DNA from: Poriferisodalis sp965116715
Lineage (GTDB): Bacteria > Actinomycetota > Acidimicrobiia > Acidimicrobiales > Poriferisodalaceae
NCBI GenBank assembly: GCA_965116715.1
Contig: OZ220724.1
Span: forward strand, 1,488,001 to 1,552,000
Reading direction: 5' to 3'
DNA: 64,000 nt
A program made the translations under genes and the position numbers. Position 1 is the stretch's first letter, and the number at the start of each line of letters is the position of its first letter. Shown piece after piece: positions 16,928-26,300 of this stretch. Under the pieces are notes generated by a model. The model saw nothing but the letters and a program-made list of their open reading frames with translations, did not search any database and was not told the DNA's origin.

Positions 16928-17728
16928 CTAACCCACCGAATCTCTGGCGTGGCTGTACTCCTCGTCAACGCCCAACTGCACGTTCGTCACCGTCATGAAC
17001 TTGATGCGGGCTGCGCTGACGATTGCGACGCCGACGTCAGACAGTTCAGCCGGATCAGTGATTGGCCGCGCATCGTGAGTGGTCTTCTCGGCAGATTCCG
17101 CGGCAGCCGGTGTGTCCATGACCGGTGGATCAGCGGGCACGTAGCTGATCGGCGCGACGAGAACGATGTCGCGATCCAGCGTCTCTTCTACTTCAGTCGA
17201 ATATGCGTAGATGTAGCCGCCAAGGTATGAGCCATCGATGAGATCACATCCGACGTACTGCTGGACCGACGCACGCGCATCCGCCCCGTCGTTGCGTCGC
17301 CGCGACAGCCACCGCCGCGATGTCGAACGGTCATCGTCACCGAAGATGAGCCACCAAGACGACACATCGCGAATACCCGATCTCCGATGTGGCAACACGA
17401 TCCCTGCAATCAGCGCCAAGGCGAGCGCGACGACATAGATTCCGGCAGCCCAAGCCGCCAGATACGGCAATTGGCTCGCGATGTAGTGGGCAGGCTCACG
17501 CAACAGTCTGCCGAGGTCCGGGGTGTTATCCGGGGCCAAACCCCGAGCAGCTGCGAAGAGCCAGAGCGACCCAACGGTCGCAGCAGCTCCCGCGAGCAAC
17601 GTCAGCGAGTTCTCGACGCCTCCGCGACGCTCACTGCTCGGATGCCGCCTTTGGCGAGCCCCGCGATAGACGAGACCCGGAGAGGCAACGAGAGCGAGGA
17701 GAGCGACGGCGAGAACGCTGGCAGCCAA
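16928..17728 (-). CDS. DUF6338-like membrane protein
   Basis: 266 residues from a TTG start. An N-terminal membrane segment (residues about 2-19), two further hydrophobic segments (about 43-60 and 88-112), then a soluble domain with LIDGSYLGGYIYAYSTEVEETLDRDIVLVAPISY. The latter resembles the SH3-like tail of DUF6338 proteins, hence the tentative family call. Function unknown; membrane-anchored. It converges with the DUF4268 gene (15 bases between stops) and follows a small proline-rich ORF by 3 bases, so the two minus-strand genes are probably one operon. Composition is lower in GC than the surroundings. Confidence 0.65.
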   Translation of the reverse strand: MAASVLAVALLALVASPGLVYRGARQRRHPSSERRGGVENSLTLLAGAAATVGSLWLFAAARGLAPDNTPDLGRLLREPAHYIASQLPYLAAWAAGIYVVALALALIAGIVLPHRRSGIRDVSSWWLIFGDDDRSTSRRWLSRRRNDGADARASVQQYVGCDLIDGSYLGGYIYAYSTEVEETLDRDIVLVAPISYVPADPPVMDTPAAAESAEKTTHDARPITDPAELSDVGVAIVSAARIKFMTVTNVQLGVDEEYSHARDSVG

Positions 17729-17731
17729 CTC

Positions 17732-18049
17732 TCACCCGCGCCGCGACCGCGGCGGAGGGGGCGGTGGCTTCTTCGAAGGTGGCGGCATTTTGGCCGTCGG
17801 CACCTTCTTGGAACCTCGGTCAACCTGTGACCGCCTGCCATCACGTGGGGAGTATGTCGAACGTGATTTGTCGCCTGCCATCGCTCCTCCTGTCAGCTTC
17901 GTCCCTCTCGACTCACCGTAGTGGCCTGGCTCAAAATGCTCGCGACGATTTATCTGCGCTTCGGCCAAGAGGCGGTCGTCGTCGATCTGGCCAGCCTGTG
18001 CCCACGCGGCGCTAGGACTGCGGGCCAGCGACCGAAGTCTCTTCATCAT
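17732..18049 (-). CDS. Small proline-rich hypothetical protein upstream of DUF6338
   Basis: 105 residues, hydrophilic, starting MMKRLRSLARS and ending in a basic/proline run (KKPPPPPPRSRRG). No domain is recognised. It ends 3 bases before the TTG of the membrane protein, and translational coupling would explain that weak start. The proline-rich basic tail would suit a soluble partner of the membrane protein's cytoplasmic domain, but that is speculation. It could also be a spurious ORF. Confidence 0.5.
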   Translation of the reverse strand: MMKRLRSLARSPSAAWAQAGQIDDDRLLAEAQINRREHFEPGHYGESRGTKLTGGAMAGDKSRSTYSPRDGRRSQVDRGSKKVPTAKMPPPSKKPPPPPPRSRRG

Positions 18050-18063
18050 GCGAATGCGCTGCT

Positions 18064-18100
18064 GCGCTAGAACAGCGGCCGATGACTAAGATGACCAAGC
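18064..18100 (+). repeat. 37-bp direct repeat, right copy
   Basis: Imperfect copy (34/37) of 15884-15920. It spans the same TAGAAC hexamer and the ATG and first six codons of the SCO6745 gene, so two unrelated genes share one start region. Confidence 0.8.
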
Positions 18101-18972
18101 AGCGGGCGCGGCTGATGTGGGAATGCGTGGAGCGCTATCACCAGCTCTGCTACTGGGCGCCCGAAGTGCGCGAATCGGGTTCAGCGGCGGGACTTCGGGG
18201 CTTCTGGATGAACTACTTCGCGACGCGCGTGGCACCCCTCGGACCGGTGCCGGCCAGCGTGGTGGAGTCGCTGTTCTTCTACTACGCACCCGCCCGGGTG
18301 CGGCGGGCGATTCCGGATGCCTGGACGTACTCGTCGCCCGCTGCGGTGCTGGCGGCGCGATACGAGGGCATGGACGCCGCCCTGCGGCGCGAGCTGGGCG
18401 AACTCACGGACAGCGAGGCCGTCGGCCGGTGCGCCGAGATCGTGCGCTCAGCCTGCGATGCAGCCGACCCTGTCGGGCGAGTGCTCTTCGCCGGCTGGTC
18501 GTCGCTGGACTGGCCAGACGAGCCGCACCTGGCGTTGTGGCATGGCTGCACCCTGCTGCGCGAGTACCGCAGCGGCTGCCACCTGATCGCGTTGGCGGCG
18601 GCTGGCCTCGACGGCTGCGAGTCGGTGGTGTCGCAGGTCGCCGTCGACGAAGCGCCACACGAATGGATTCAGGAAGAGGCTGGCTGGTCAGAAGACGAAG
18701 CCGCGGATGCAGTCGAGCGCCTGCGCAGCCGCGGCTGGGTGGATGCCGATGGCCTGGCCACCGCCGCAGGCATCGCCGGTCGCGCCGAGATCGAAGCCGT
18801 CACCGACCGCCTCGACGGCGCACATTGGGCCGCGATCGGCGACGACACCGACCAGCTGCTGGCCGAAATGGCGCCAATCAACACCCTGCTGCCCAAAGAC
18901 GACCAACTGGACTGGCGCGAGCTTTACCCGCCCAAGGCGCAGCCAGATCCCGGCGCATCCCGAATCGGTTGA
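18082..18972 (+). CDS. SCO6745-family protein
   Basis: 296 residues, soluble and helix-rich. ECVERYHQLCYWAPEVRE at the N-terminus, the repeated YFATRVAPLGPVPASVVESLFFYY segment, WHGCTLLREYRSGCHLIAL in the middle and a C-terminal winged-helix-like region (DAVERLRSRGWVDADGL) match the actinobacterial SCO6745 family. Its function is not known; the C-terminal helices may bind nucleic acid or just mediate dimers. Family restriction to Actinobacteria supports the taxonomic call. The ATG lies 8 bases after a TAGAAC hexamer inside the right direct-repeat copy. Confidence 0.85.
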   Translation: MTKMTKQRARLMWECVERYHQLCYWAPEVRESGSAAGLRGFWMNYFATRVAPLGPVPASVVESLFFYYAPARVRRAIPDAWTYSSPAAVLAARYEGMDAALRRELGELTDSEAVGRCAEIVRSACDAADPVGRVLFAGWSSLDWPDEPHLALWHGCTLLREYRSGCHLIALAAAGLDGCESVVSQVAVDEAPHEWIQEEAGWSEDEAADAVERLRSRGWVDADGLATAAGIAGRAEIEAVTDRLDGAHWAAIGDDTDQLLAEMAPINTLLPKDDQLDWRELYPPKAQPDPGASRIG

Positions 18973-18997
18973 ACGCTGGCGGCACGACACATCCGGC

Positions 18998-20041
18998 ATG
19001 AAAGAACTCCTCGAGCGGTTTCGCGAACGAGAACATGCGCCAGCCGTCGCAGCGGCCATTGTCGACGCTGGGGGGATCGTCGAATCTGCTGTCTCGGGAT
19101 TGCGGCGCCGCGACGCAGCCGACGAAGTGACGATCTCAGACGCGTGGCACATCGGATCCTGCGCCAAGACGATGACGGCGATCCTCTGGGCGCGGCTTGT
19201 CGAGCACGATCTTGCATGGTGGGATATGCCGCTTGCCGAGGCGCTCGGCTTCCCTCGCGGACACGTGTACGCCGACTGGGCCGACCAGACGGTTGACGAC
19301 GCGCTGCGGTGGCAAGCAGGTGTCCAGCCGAACCTGACGCCGTCGGCCATGCGGCAGGCGTGGGCCGACGCCCGCCCGCTCGAAGACCAACGTTTCGACA
19401 TCGCCTCACGCGTGATTGCATCACCGCCGCAACGACCGAGCCGCTTTGCCTACTCCAACCTGAGCTACATGGTTGCAGCAGCCGCTGTGGACCGTCTGGC
19501 GTCGATGCCATTCGAGAGGGCCTTGGAGGTCTACGTGCATCAGCCCCTCAACATCAGCAGTGCCGGATTCGGCGCGCCGATACGCGTGCTGGGCCACCGG
19601 CCACGAATCCGGCTCGGTCCCGTACGCGCGCTGCCTGGCGCTCCAGTCGAGGCCTCACACCCGATGAGTGACAACCCACCGGTCATGTCAGCCGCTGGGA
19701 CTGTCCATCTCGACATCGAAGACTGGGCGCGATTCGTGGGAATCTTCCTCCGCGACAGCGAGACAGCACGGGGCGACGGGAAGCCGTTCCTGCAGCCTGA
19801 GACAGTCGAGCATCTGCTGACGCCCGTCACCGCGAGGCCCGTCAACGCGGCGATGGGATGGATTGCGACTGACAAGAGTGCTGCGTTCTCCTACGCCATG
19901 CAGGGATCCAACACCCTCTGGTCCGCAACAGCTGGCCTCGACAGCGACCGCGGCCGAGGAGTGGTCGTGGCGGCCAATGACGGCCGAACTCGCGTGCTGC
20001 GGGCAATGGCTCGCTTGGCACTCCTGCTTTTGCAGACATGA
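18998..20041 (+). CDS. Serine hydrolase, beta-lactamase/class C family
   Basis: 347 residues. The SxxK motif is GSCAKTMT (nucleophile Ser in S-C-A-K) and the YSN motif is AYSNLSYM. A glycine-containing block near the C-terminus (SATAGLDSDRGRGVVVAANDG) occupies the HxG strand position, but a clear HxG is not seen. The family covers esterases, D-aminopeptidases and lactamases. No signal peptide, so a cytosolic esterase or peptidase role is more likely than cell-wall work. The ATG at 18998 gives the normal family length; the longer upstream frame is antisense-like extension into the preceding gene. It lies 25 bases after that gene. Confidence 0.85.
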   Translation: MKELLERFREREHAPAVAAAIVDAGGIVESAVSGLRRRDAADEVTISDAWHIGSCAKTMTAILWARLVEHDLAWWDMPLAEALGFPRGHVYADWADQTVDDALRWQAGVQPNLTPSAMRQAWADARPLEDQRFDIASRVIASPPQRPSRFAYSNLSYMVAAAAVDRLASMPFERALEVYVHQPLNISSAGFGAPIRVLGHRPRIRLGPVRALPGAPVEASHPMSDNPPVMSAAGTVHLDIEDWARFVGIFLRDSETARGDGKPFLQPETVEHLLTPVTARPVNAAMGWIATDKSAAFSYAMQGSNTLWSATAGLDSDRGRGVVVAANDGRTRVLRAMARLALLLLQT

Positions 20042-20100
20042 CCGGTGAGCGGAGCGTCACGGCCCGACGGTCAGCAGCGGCATCTGCAAGGCTGCGAGCC

Positions 20101-20601
20101 ATGAGCGAGCAACTGCCCGGGCACGTTGACGACCCGGTGATGTCCCACAGCGAATCGATCGACATCGACGCCCCGCCGAACGTGGTGTGGGAGATGGTGA
20201 CGGCGCTGGACCGCTACGGGGAGTGGAGCAACGAGAACACAGGCGGGTACTGGCGCAAGGGGCCCGACGGTGTGCCCGGCACCGGTCAGGTCGGCGACAT
20301 GTTCGTCGGCATCAACCGTCTTGACGGCGAGGAGTGGAAGGCCCCCGTCGAGATCATCCGCCGTGTCGAGAATGAGGACTTCGCCTTCGTCACGGGCGGT
20401 CTGGAATACAACATCGTCCTGTGGCGCTATCAACTGGCGCCCAACGGGTCGGGAACCACGCTGACCGAGACATGGACGCTGCGCCAATTGTCCCCGCGCA
20501 TGGTCGAGCACGGCCAAGAGGAACTTGACTACCGGGCCGGCAACGCTCGCGCAGGCATTCGCGCCACGCTCGCGGCCATGAAGGCAGCCGCCGAGGCCTA
20601 G
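20101..20601 (+). CDS. SRPBCC-family protein (polyketide cyclase-like)
   Basis: 166 residues, with a START/Bet v1-like fold: SESIDIDAPPNVVWEMVTALDRYGEWSNEN at the front, a central beta-rich part (GDMFVGINRLDGEEWKAPVEII), then TTLTETWTLRQLSP and a long C-terminal helix rich in Ala and Arg. Such proteins bind hydrophobic ligands in a deep cavity. Length is standard. The ligand is unknown. It lies 59 bases after the serine hydrolase and converges with the EthD-domain gene. Confidence 0.85.
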   Translation: MSEQLPGHVDDPVMSHSESIDIDAPPNVVWEMVTALDRYGEWSNENTGGYWRKGPDGVPGTGQVGDMFVGINRLDGEEWKAPVEIIRRVENEDFAFVTGGLEYNIVLWRYQLAPNGSGTTLTETWTLRQLSPRMVEHGQEELDYRAGNARAGIRATLAAMKAAAEA

Positions 20602-20623
20602 CGCCCCGCAGTGCGGCAGCCGG

Positions 20624-21358
20624 TCAGCCCCCGATGCCCACCATCTGGGCGGTGGCGTGCATGTTCACGAGGCGGCTGAAGTCGACGTACTCGCTGAAGC
20701 CGTCCTCGGTGATCGTGGCCCGGTAGTCGTCCCAGCCCTGCGGATCGCGGAAGTACAGCTCGGCCATGCCCAGGTAGGGCTCGTTGGCCGGGTCGTGGCT
20801 GTGGTTCACCACGTAGCGCAGCCCGCCGATCTGTTCCATGACGCCCCGCACGTTGGGCGCATGGGCCTCCAGCCAGTGCCCGAACGCAGCGTCGTAGTCG
20901 ATGCCGTCGCGGGCCGGCACCAGGAACGTCACCTTGAAGAAGCCCGACCGTGTCGCCGGGAACGGCTCGTTCAGCGTGTTCGGCACCAGCGGCAGCTCGC
21001 CGTCGATCACCACGTACTCCGTGGTCGCCCACCCCACGTACGGCTCGGCCTTCTGCTGGAACGTGTCTCTGGGCACGGTGCCGTGCGGCTCGGGCGGGTT
21101 CGGGATGGCCCGGTCGAACCAGAGCTGTGCCATGCCGTCCCACGGCACGTCTTTGCCGTGGCGCTGGTCGAACAGCGTTGCGATGTACTTCGTGGCGTGC
21201 ACCTTGCCCTCGGCGGCCGCGCTTTGCTGGCCGGCGATCACGTCGGGCATGTGGTTCTTGAACCAGTTCGCGACAAGCTCGTCGCGGGTGGCTTCGGGCC
21301 GGCGCTTGATGAGGAAGATCATCTTGGCGCCGGGTGTTGCTGCGATGCTGGACGACAT
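20624..21358 (-). CDS. Two-domain EthD protein
   Basis: 244 residues made of two ferredoxin-like EthD domains. The first has KMIFLIKRRPEATRDELVANWFKNHMPDVI, the second FFKVTFLVPARDGIDYDAAFGHWLEAHAPNVRGVM. Both keep the W-x3-H-x(P) pattern of EthD. Domains of this type occur in proteins linked to ether or aromatic breakdown and to cyclase-like reactions; activity here is unknown. An AGGAGG ribosome site precedes the ATG. It lies 22 bases from the convergent SRPBCC gene. Confidence 0.85.
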   Translation of the reverse strand: MSSSIAATPGAKMIFLIKRRPEATRDELVANWFKNHMPDVIAGQQSAAAEGKVHATKYIATLFDQRHGKDVPWDGMAQLWFDRAIPNPPEPHGTVPRDTFQQKAEPYVGWATTEYVVIDGELPLVPNTLNEPFPATRSGFFKVTFLVPARDGIDYDAAFGHWLEAHAPNVRGVMEQIGGLRYVVNHSHDPANEPYLGMAELYFRDPQGWDDYRATITEDGFSEYVDFSRLVNMHATAQMVGIGG

Positions 21359-21470
21359 CAGTGCCTCCTGGGCTGCGATGGTCGGGCGTCATCCGCCCTG
21401 CCCGCCGCGATCCTGCCACTTCGCCTCAGCCGCCGCAGCGCTGCGCCGCCATCGCCCGATATGGCAGCCC

Positions 21471-22928
21471 TCAGTCGGGCAGTTCGGTGGTGAGTGCCTT
21501 GGCGAGCAGTTCGTAGTCGTCGGGCCGGTTGTAGAGATGCGCCGAAATGCGCAGCACGCGTTCGGGCGGTGCCGGCCAGGTGAACACCGGCACCTCGATG
21601 CCATGGCGGTCACGCAGTGCCGCCATGAGCGGGTCGAAGATCGCCGTGCCCGAGTTGCCGGCCGGCGGCAGCGGCACGCTGGCGATGGCGCCGATCATGT
21701 CTGCCGGTGCCGGCGGAGCGATGCCGAGCGTTTCGATGAGCACCTCGCGGCCAGCCAGGCAGAGCTTGCGGATTGCATCTCTCACACCGGGCCAGCCGTC
21801 GGGATGCATGGCCTCCACCGCGGCCAGTGCATCGGGCACGGTCAGCCAGGCCGTCGGATCATGGGTGCCCGTCCAGTCGAACTGGGCATGCAGATGTCCC
21901 CCGCCAGAGGGCCAGCCGCCGTTGTAGCCGTGGCTGATGACCGCGTGGTGCATGCCGTCACGCCGGTCGGCTCGCACCCACAGGAATGCGGCGCCCTTCG
22001 CCGAGCACATCCACTTGTGACAGTTCGCAGTGACATAGGAGGCACCGAGCTCCGTCACGTCGAAGTCGATCATGCCGGGTGCATGCGCTGCGTCGACCAG
22101 CACCCGCACCTCAGGCTCGAGCTGCGCGGCGAGCTCGGCGATCGGCATCACCAAGCCCGTTGCCGAGGTCACGGCGTCGATCAGCAGGACGCGCGTGCGG
22201 TCGGTGACGGCGCTGAGCACCGCATCGACCACCTCGCTGCGATCTTCCAGCGGGAACGGCACCGCTGCTGTCGTGACCACTGCACCCGCCCGGGACGCCG
22301 ACACCGCCGCAGCGTTGGCGCAGGCGTTGTACTCGTGATCGGTCACCAAGATCTCGTCGCCTTCTGCCAGGCTCGGCTCCAGCGAGCGCAGCACGGCGTT
22401 GACACCGGCGGTGGCGTTGGTCACAAACACCAGCCCCGCGTCGTCGGCCCCCACGAAGCGGGCGACCACCCGCCGGGCCTCGTCGAGTGAGTCTTGGTAC
22501 TCGCCTTCGAGAAAGAACCGTGTCGGGTTGGCCTCGATGCGAGTGCGGATGGCCTGCTGGGCCTCGAGCACGGCCGCAGGCGTCGCACCGAACGACCCGT
22601 GATTGAGATGGATCGCCGCTGGGTCCAACAGCCACGGCTCGCACACGGGGGTCGCCGCAGATCCCGTTCCGTCACCGAGTGACCGCTCCCGCTCTAGGCG
22701 TTCGCGCTCGACCCGGCGGAGACGTGCGCTCTCGTACTGCTGGAACCGTTGGTACTGCTCGTCAATCTGCTGCTGCAGCGCCTCCCACTCTTCGCGCGTC
22801 GGCGGCTTGCCGTCCGAAGGCGTGAATTCCGAAGCAGGCACCGTGAAATGGCGCGGCGCGTTGCGGCGCACGCGCCGGGGATGTCTCGGCTCGTTCGGGT
22901 CTCCTGGCTCGCCGGATTCGGTGGTCAT
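21471..22928 (-). CDS. Class V aminotransferase / isopenicillin-N-epimerase-like PLP enzyme with charged N-terminal extension
   Basis: 485 residues. From about residue 95 it is a PLP class V enzyme: INHGSFGATP-like LNHGSFGATP, FVTNATAGVNAVL, Asp279 in VDAAHAPG (pyridine-nitrogen contact) and Lys305 in ANCHKWMCSAKG (Schiff base). This group includes isopenicillin-N epimerase-like and ergothioneine EgtE-like C-S lyases. The first 90 residues are unusual: they are Arg/Glu-rich and predicted to form a coiled coil (EEWEALQQQIDEQYQRFQQYESARLRR-type pattern). The start codon overlaps the stop of an upstream DUF3467 gene by ATGA, so the two are coupled. Substrate unknown. Confidence 0.85.
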   Translation of the reverse strand: MTTESGEPGDPNEPRHPRRVRRNAPRHFTVPASEFTPSDGKPPTREEWEALQQQIDEQYQRFQQYESARLRRVERERLERERSLGDGTGSAATPVCEPWLLDPAAIHLNHGSFGATPAAVLEAQQAIRTRIEANPTRFFLEGEYQDSLDEARRVVARFVGADDAGLVFVTNATAGVNAVLRSLEPSLAEGDEILVTDHEYNACANAAAVSASRAGAVVTTAAVPFPLEDRSEVVDAVLSAVTDRTRVLLIDAVTSATGLVMPIAELAAQLEPEVRVLVDAAHAPGMIDFDVTELGASYVTANCHKWMCSAKGAAFLWVRADRRDGMHHAVISHGYNGGWPSGGGHLHAQFDWTGTHDPTAWLTVPDALAAVEAMHPDGWPGVRDAIRKLCLAGREVLIETLGIAPPAPADMIGAIASVPLPPAGNSGTAIFDPLMAALRDRHGIEVPVFTWPAPPERVLRISAHLYNRPDDYELLAKALTTELPD

Positions 22929-23203
22929 GACGCCTCCGTCGGCGGTGGCGTGAGCGGCCCGTGCTCCGCCTCGTACTCGCCGATGCCATTCGACAGTTTC
23001 CGAACGATATCGAACATGGCAGTGGACGGAATCCGGATACGGGCGACGATGAGCGGCGATTCGTTGTCAGGAATCGGGTGAAGCCAGGGCGCCAGAAAGT
23101 CGACGGTGAACTCATGGTGGGTATGCCAGATCCGCGCATCGTTGGCGTAAACGCCGCCGCTCGGCACGTGCTCGTCAAAGGTGAAGTCGGGCTCAGCTGC
23201 CAT
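22925..23203 (-). CDS. DUF3467 domain protein
   Basis: 92 residues. VYANDARIWHTHHEFTVDFLAP followed by VARIRIPSTAMFDIVRKLSNGIGEYEAEHG is the DUF3467 pattern, close to the usual ANF...W-HS-x-EFT-x-DF...VARVRIPPT. It is the first gene of a two-gene unit with the class V aminotransferase and overlaps it by four bases. The function of DUF3467 is unknown; the fixed pairing suggests that the two products act together. The ATG at 23203 sits close to an AT-rich stretch (23229-23268) that may be its promoter. Confidence 0.75.
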   Translation of the reverse strand: MAAEPDFTFDEHVPSGGVYANDARIWHTHHEFTVDFLAPWLHPIPDNESPLIVARIRIPSTAMFDIVRKLSNGIGEYEAEHGPLTPPPTEAS

Positions 23204-23228
23204 GTGACGCACCGTAGAACCAGTTCGA

Positions 23229-23268
23229 GAGTATATTTCAATATTTTTCAGATAATTTTGCGAGCTAG
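23229..23268. promoter_or_regulatory. AT-rich divergent promoter/operator between DUF3467 and pyruvate carboxylase
   Basis: A sharply AT-rich stretch in a GC-rich window, lying between divergent genes. It holds an ATATT-TC-AATAT dyad at 23233-23244. Its reverse complement includes AATATTGAAATATAC, which resembles the right arm of the dyad at 30942-30978 (TATTGAGAAATACAC). A common regulator is possible but unproven. Confidence 0.45.
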
Positions 23269-23335
23269 CTTCACGCACACGTCTGCCCCACCGCCGTGCC
23301 GGGCGCGAACATGTTGACGGGACACGGGGGATGTC

Positions 23336-26300
23336 ATGGAGAAGCTGCTGGTAGCGAACCGGGGCGAGATCGCTATTCGGGCCTTCCGGGCGGCAACTCA
23401 GCTCGGCATCAGGACGGTTGCCATCCTCCCCGTCGAGGAGGAGCGCAGCGGTGCTCTGCACCGCATCAAGGCCGACGAGGCTTACGTCATCGGCACCGAA
23501 GGCCGGCCCGTGCGGGCCTACCTCGACCACGAGGCCATCGTGGCCAAGGCAGTCGAGGTGGGCGCCGACGCCATCTACCCCGGCTACGGATTCCTGTCCG
23601 AGAGCCCGGCGCTCGCCGATGCGTGTGAGGCGGCCGGCGTCACCTTCGTGGGACCCAGTGCCGGGGTGCTGCGCCTGACCGGCAACAAGATGCGGGCGCG
23701 TCAGGCCGCCGAGGCAGCCGGCCTGCCCGTGCTGGCACAGTCGCCGCCCATCGACGATGACGCTGCCCCCTCCGACATCACCGATGCCGCATCGCAGATC
23801 GGCTTCCCGCTGTTCGTCAAAGCGGCGTCAGGCGGCGGCGGCCGCGGCATGCGGCGCGTGGAGCGCCCCGAGCACTTGACCGAGGCGGTCGAGGCAGCTC
23901 GCCGCGAGGCCCACAGTGCCTTCGGCGACGGCACCGTGTTTCTGGAAGAGGCCATGACCGATGTGCGCCATATCGAGGCGCAGATCCTGGCCGACGCCGA
24001 GGGCAGGGTCGTGCATCTGTACGAGCGGGACTGCTCGGTGCAGCGGCGTTTCCAGAAGGTGGTCGAGATGGCTCCCGCGCGGGATCTTGACGCCGGGGTG
24101 CAGCAGCAACTGCTGGCCGACGCGGTGAGCTTCGGCGAGGCCATCGGCTACATCAATGCGGGCACGGTGGAGTTCCTGGTGGAGCCCAGCGGTCGGCATG
24201 TCTTCATCGAGATGAACCCGCGCATCCAGGTGGAACACACGGTGACCGAAGAGGTCACCGACATCGACCTCGTGGAATCGCAGCTGCGCATCGCCGCCGG
24301 CGCCACACTCGCCGATCTCGGACTGTCTCAAGAGCGCATCAGCATGCGGGGCTTCGCGATGCAGTGCAGGGTGACCGCCGAGAACCCCGCCAACGACTTT
24401 CGGCCCGACACCGGACGCATCGTGGCCTACCGGCCTGCCAGCGGCGCAGGTGTGCGGCTCGACGGCTGCGTCTACCAAGGGGTGGAGATCACACCGCACT
24501 TCGACTCGATGATCGAGAAGATCACCTGCCGCGGCCCCGACTTCGACACGGTGGTCCGCCGCATGCAACGCACCCTGGCCGAGTACCGGGTACGCGGCGT
24601 GTCGACCAACCAGCCGTACCTGCAGGCGATCCTGGCCGACTCCCAATTCCGTTCCGAGCCTGTCACCACGACATTCATCGACGACCGACCCGAGCTGACG
24701 GCCGCCTCGGTGGGTGCCGACCGGGCCACCCGGCTCTTGCGCTACCTGGCCGATGTGACCGTCCACCAGCCGCATGGCCCGGCACCGACCCATGTCGACC
24801 CGGGAACCAAACTGCGCCCGACGCCACGCACACCGCCGGACGGATCCAAACAACGACTCGACGAGCTCGGGCCCGCGGGTTTTGCCGCTGATCTGCGCTC
24901 CTCGACCGCCGTGGCCGTCACCGACACCACGCTGCGTGATGCCCACCAGTCCATCCTGGCCACCCGGCTGCGCACGATCGACCTAGTCGCCGGTGCTCGC
25001 CAGATGGCCCACTTCATGCCGCAACTGCTCAGCGTGGAGTGCTGGGGCGGCGCCACGTTCGATGTGGCGCTGCGCTTCCTGCATGAGGACCCGTGGGAGC
25101 GCCTGCGGCGCATCCGTGCGGCGGCGCCCAACATCTGCACCCAGATGCTGCTGCGGGGCCGCAATACCGTCGGCTACTCGCCCTACCCCGACACGGTGGC
25201 GCACGAGTTCGTGGCCGAGGCGGCCGAGTGCGGCATGGACGTCTTCCGTGTGTTCGATGCGTTCAACTCGATCGACCAGATGCGACCCGCCATCGAAGCA
25301 GTCATCGCCGCAGGCGCCGTCGCCGAGGGCACGATCTGCTACTCGGGCAACCTGAGCAGCCCAGACGAGGACCTCTACACCCTCGACTACTACCTGAGCG
25401 TCGCCGAGCAGCTCGACGAAGCCGGGGCGCACATCTTGTGCATCAAGGACATGGCGGGGCTGCTGCGCCCGCCGGCTGCGGCAGTGCTGGTGAGCGGCCT
25501 TCGAGAACGATTTGCCCAGCCCGTCCATCTCCACACGCACGACACCGGCGGAGGGCAGCTCGCGACGTACCTGGCGGCAATCGATGCGGGCGTCGACGCC
25601 ATCGACGGTGCCGCCCCTCCGCTGTCGGGCATGACCTCGCAACCGTCCATTGCCTCAATCGTCGCGATGACCGACGACACCGAGCGGGCAACCGGGCTCA
25701 GCCTGGACGCGATCGGCGACATGGAGCCCTACTGGGAAGCAGTGCGGCGGGTGTACGCGCCCTTCGAAGCTGGCTTGCCCTCGCCGACCGGCACCGTGTA
25801 CCGCCACGAGATTCCCGGAGGGCAGCTGTCCAATCTGCGGACTCAGGCCACGGCGCTTGGCCTCGGGCACCGATTCGAGGAAGTAGAGCAGCTCTATGCC
25901 GCGTGCAACGAGCTGCTGGGCCGCCCCATCAAGGTGACCCCGTCATCGAAGGTGGTCGGCGACCTGGCGCTGCACCTGGTGGCCTCGGGCGTCACACCCG
26001 ACGATCTGGCAGCCGATCCGGCGTCGGCCGACCTGCCCGACAGCGTCATCGGCTTCTTGCATGGCGAGCTCGGCACCCCGCCCGGCGGCTTTCCCGAGCC
26101 CTTCCGAGCCCGAGCGACCGAAGGCCGCGACTGGGCGCCCAAGACGAAGGAGCTCACCGACGACGACGCGGCGGGCCTGGCGACCGACCGTGCCGCCACG
26201 CTGAACCGATTGCTGTTCCCCACGCAATCAGCCGCCCAGGACGAGAACACCCACCGCTACGGCGACCTGTCGGTCCTGCCCTCGCTGCTGTTCTGGTACG

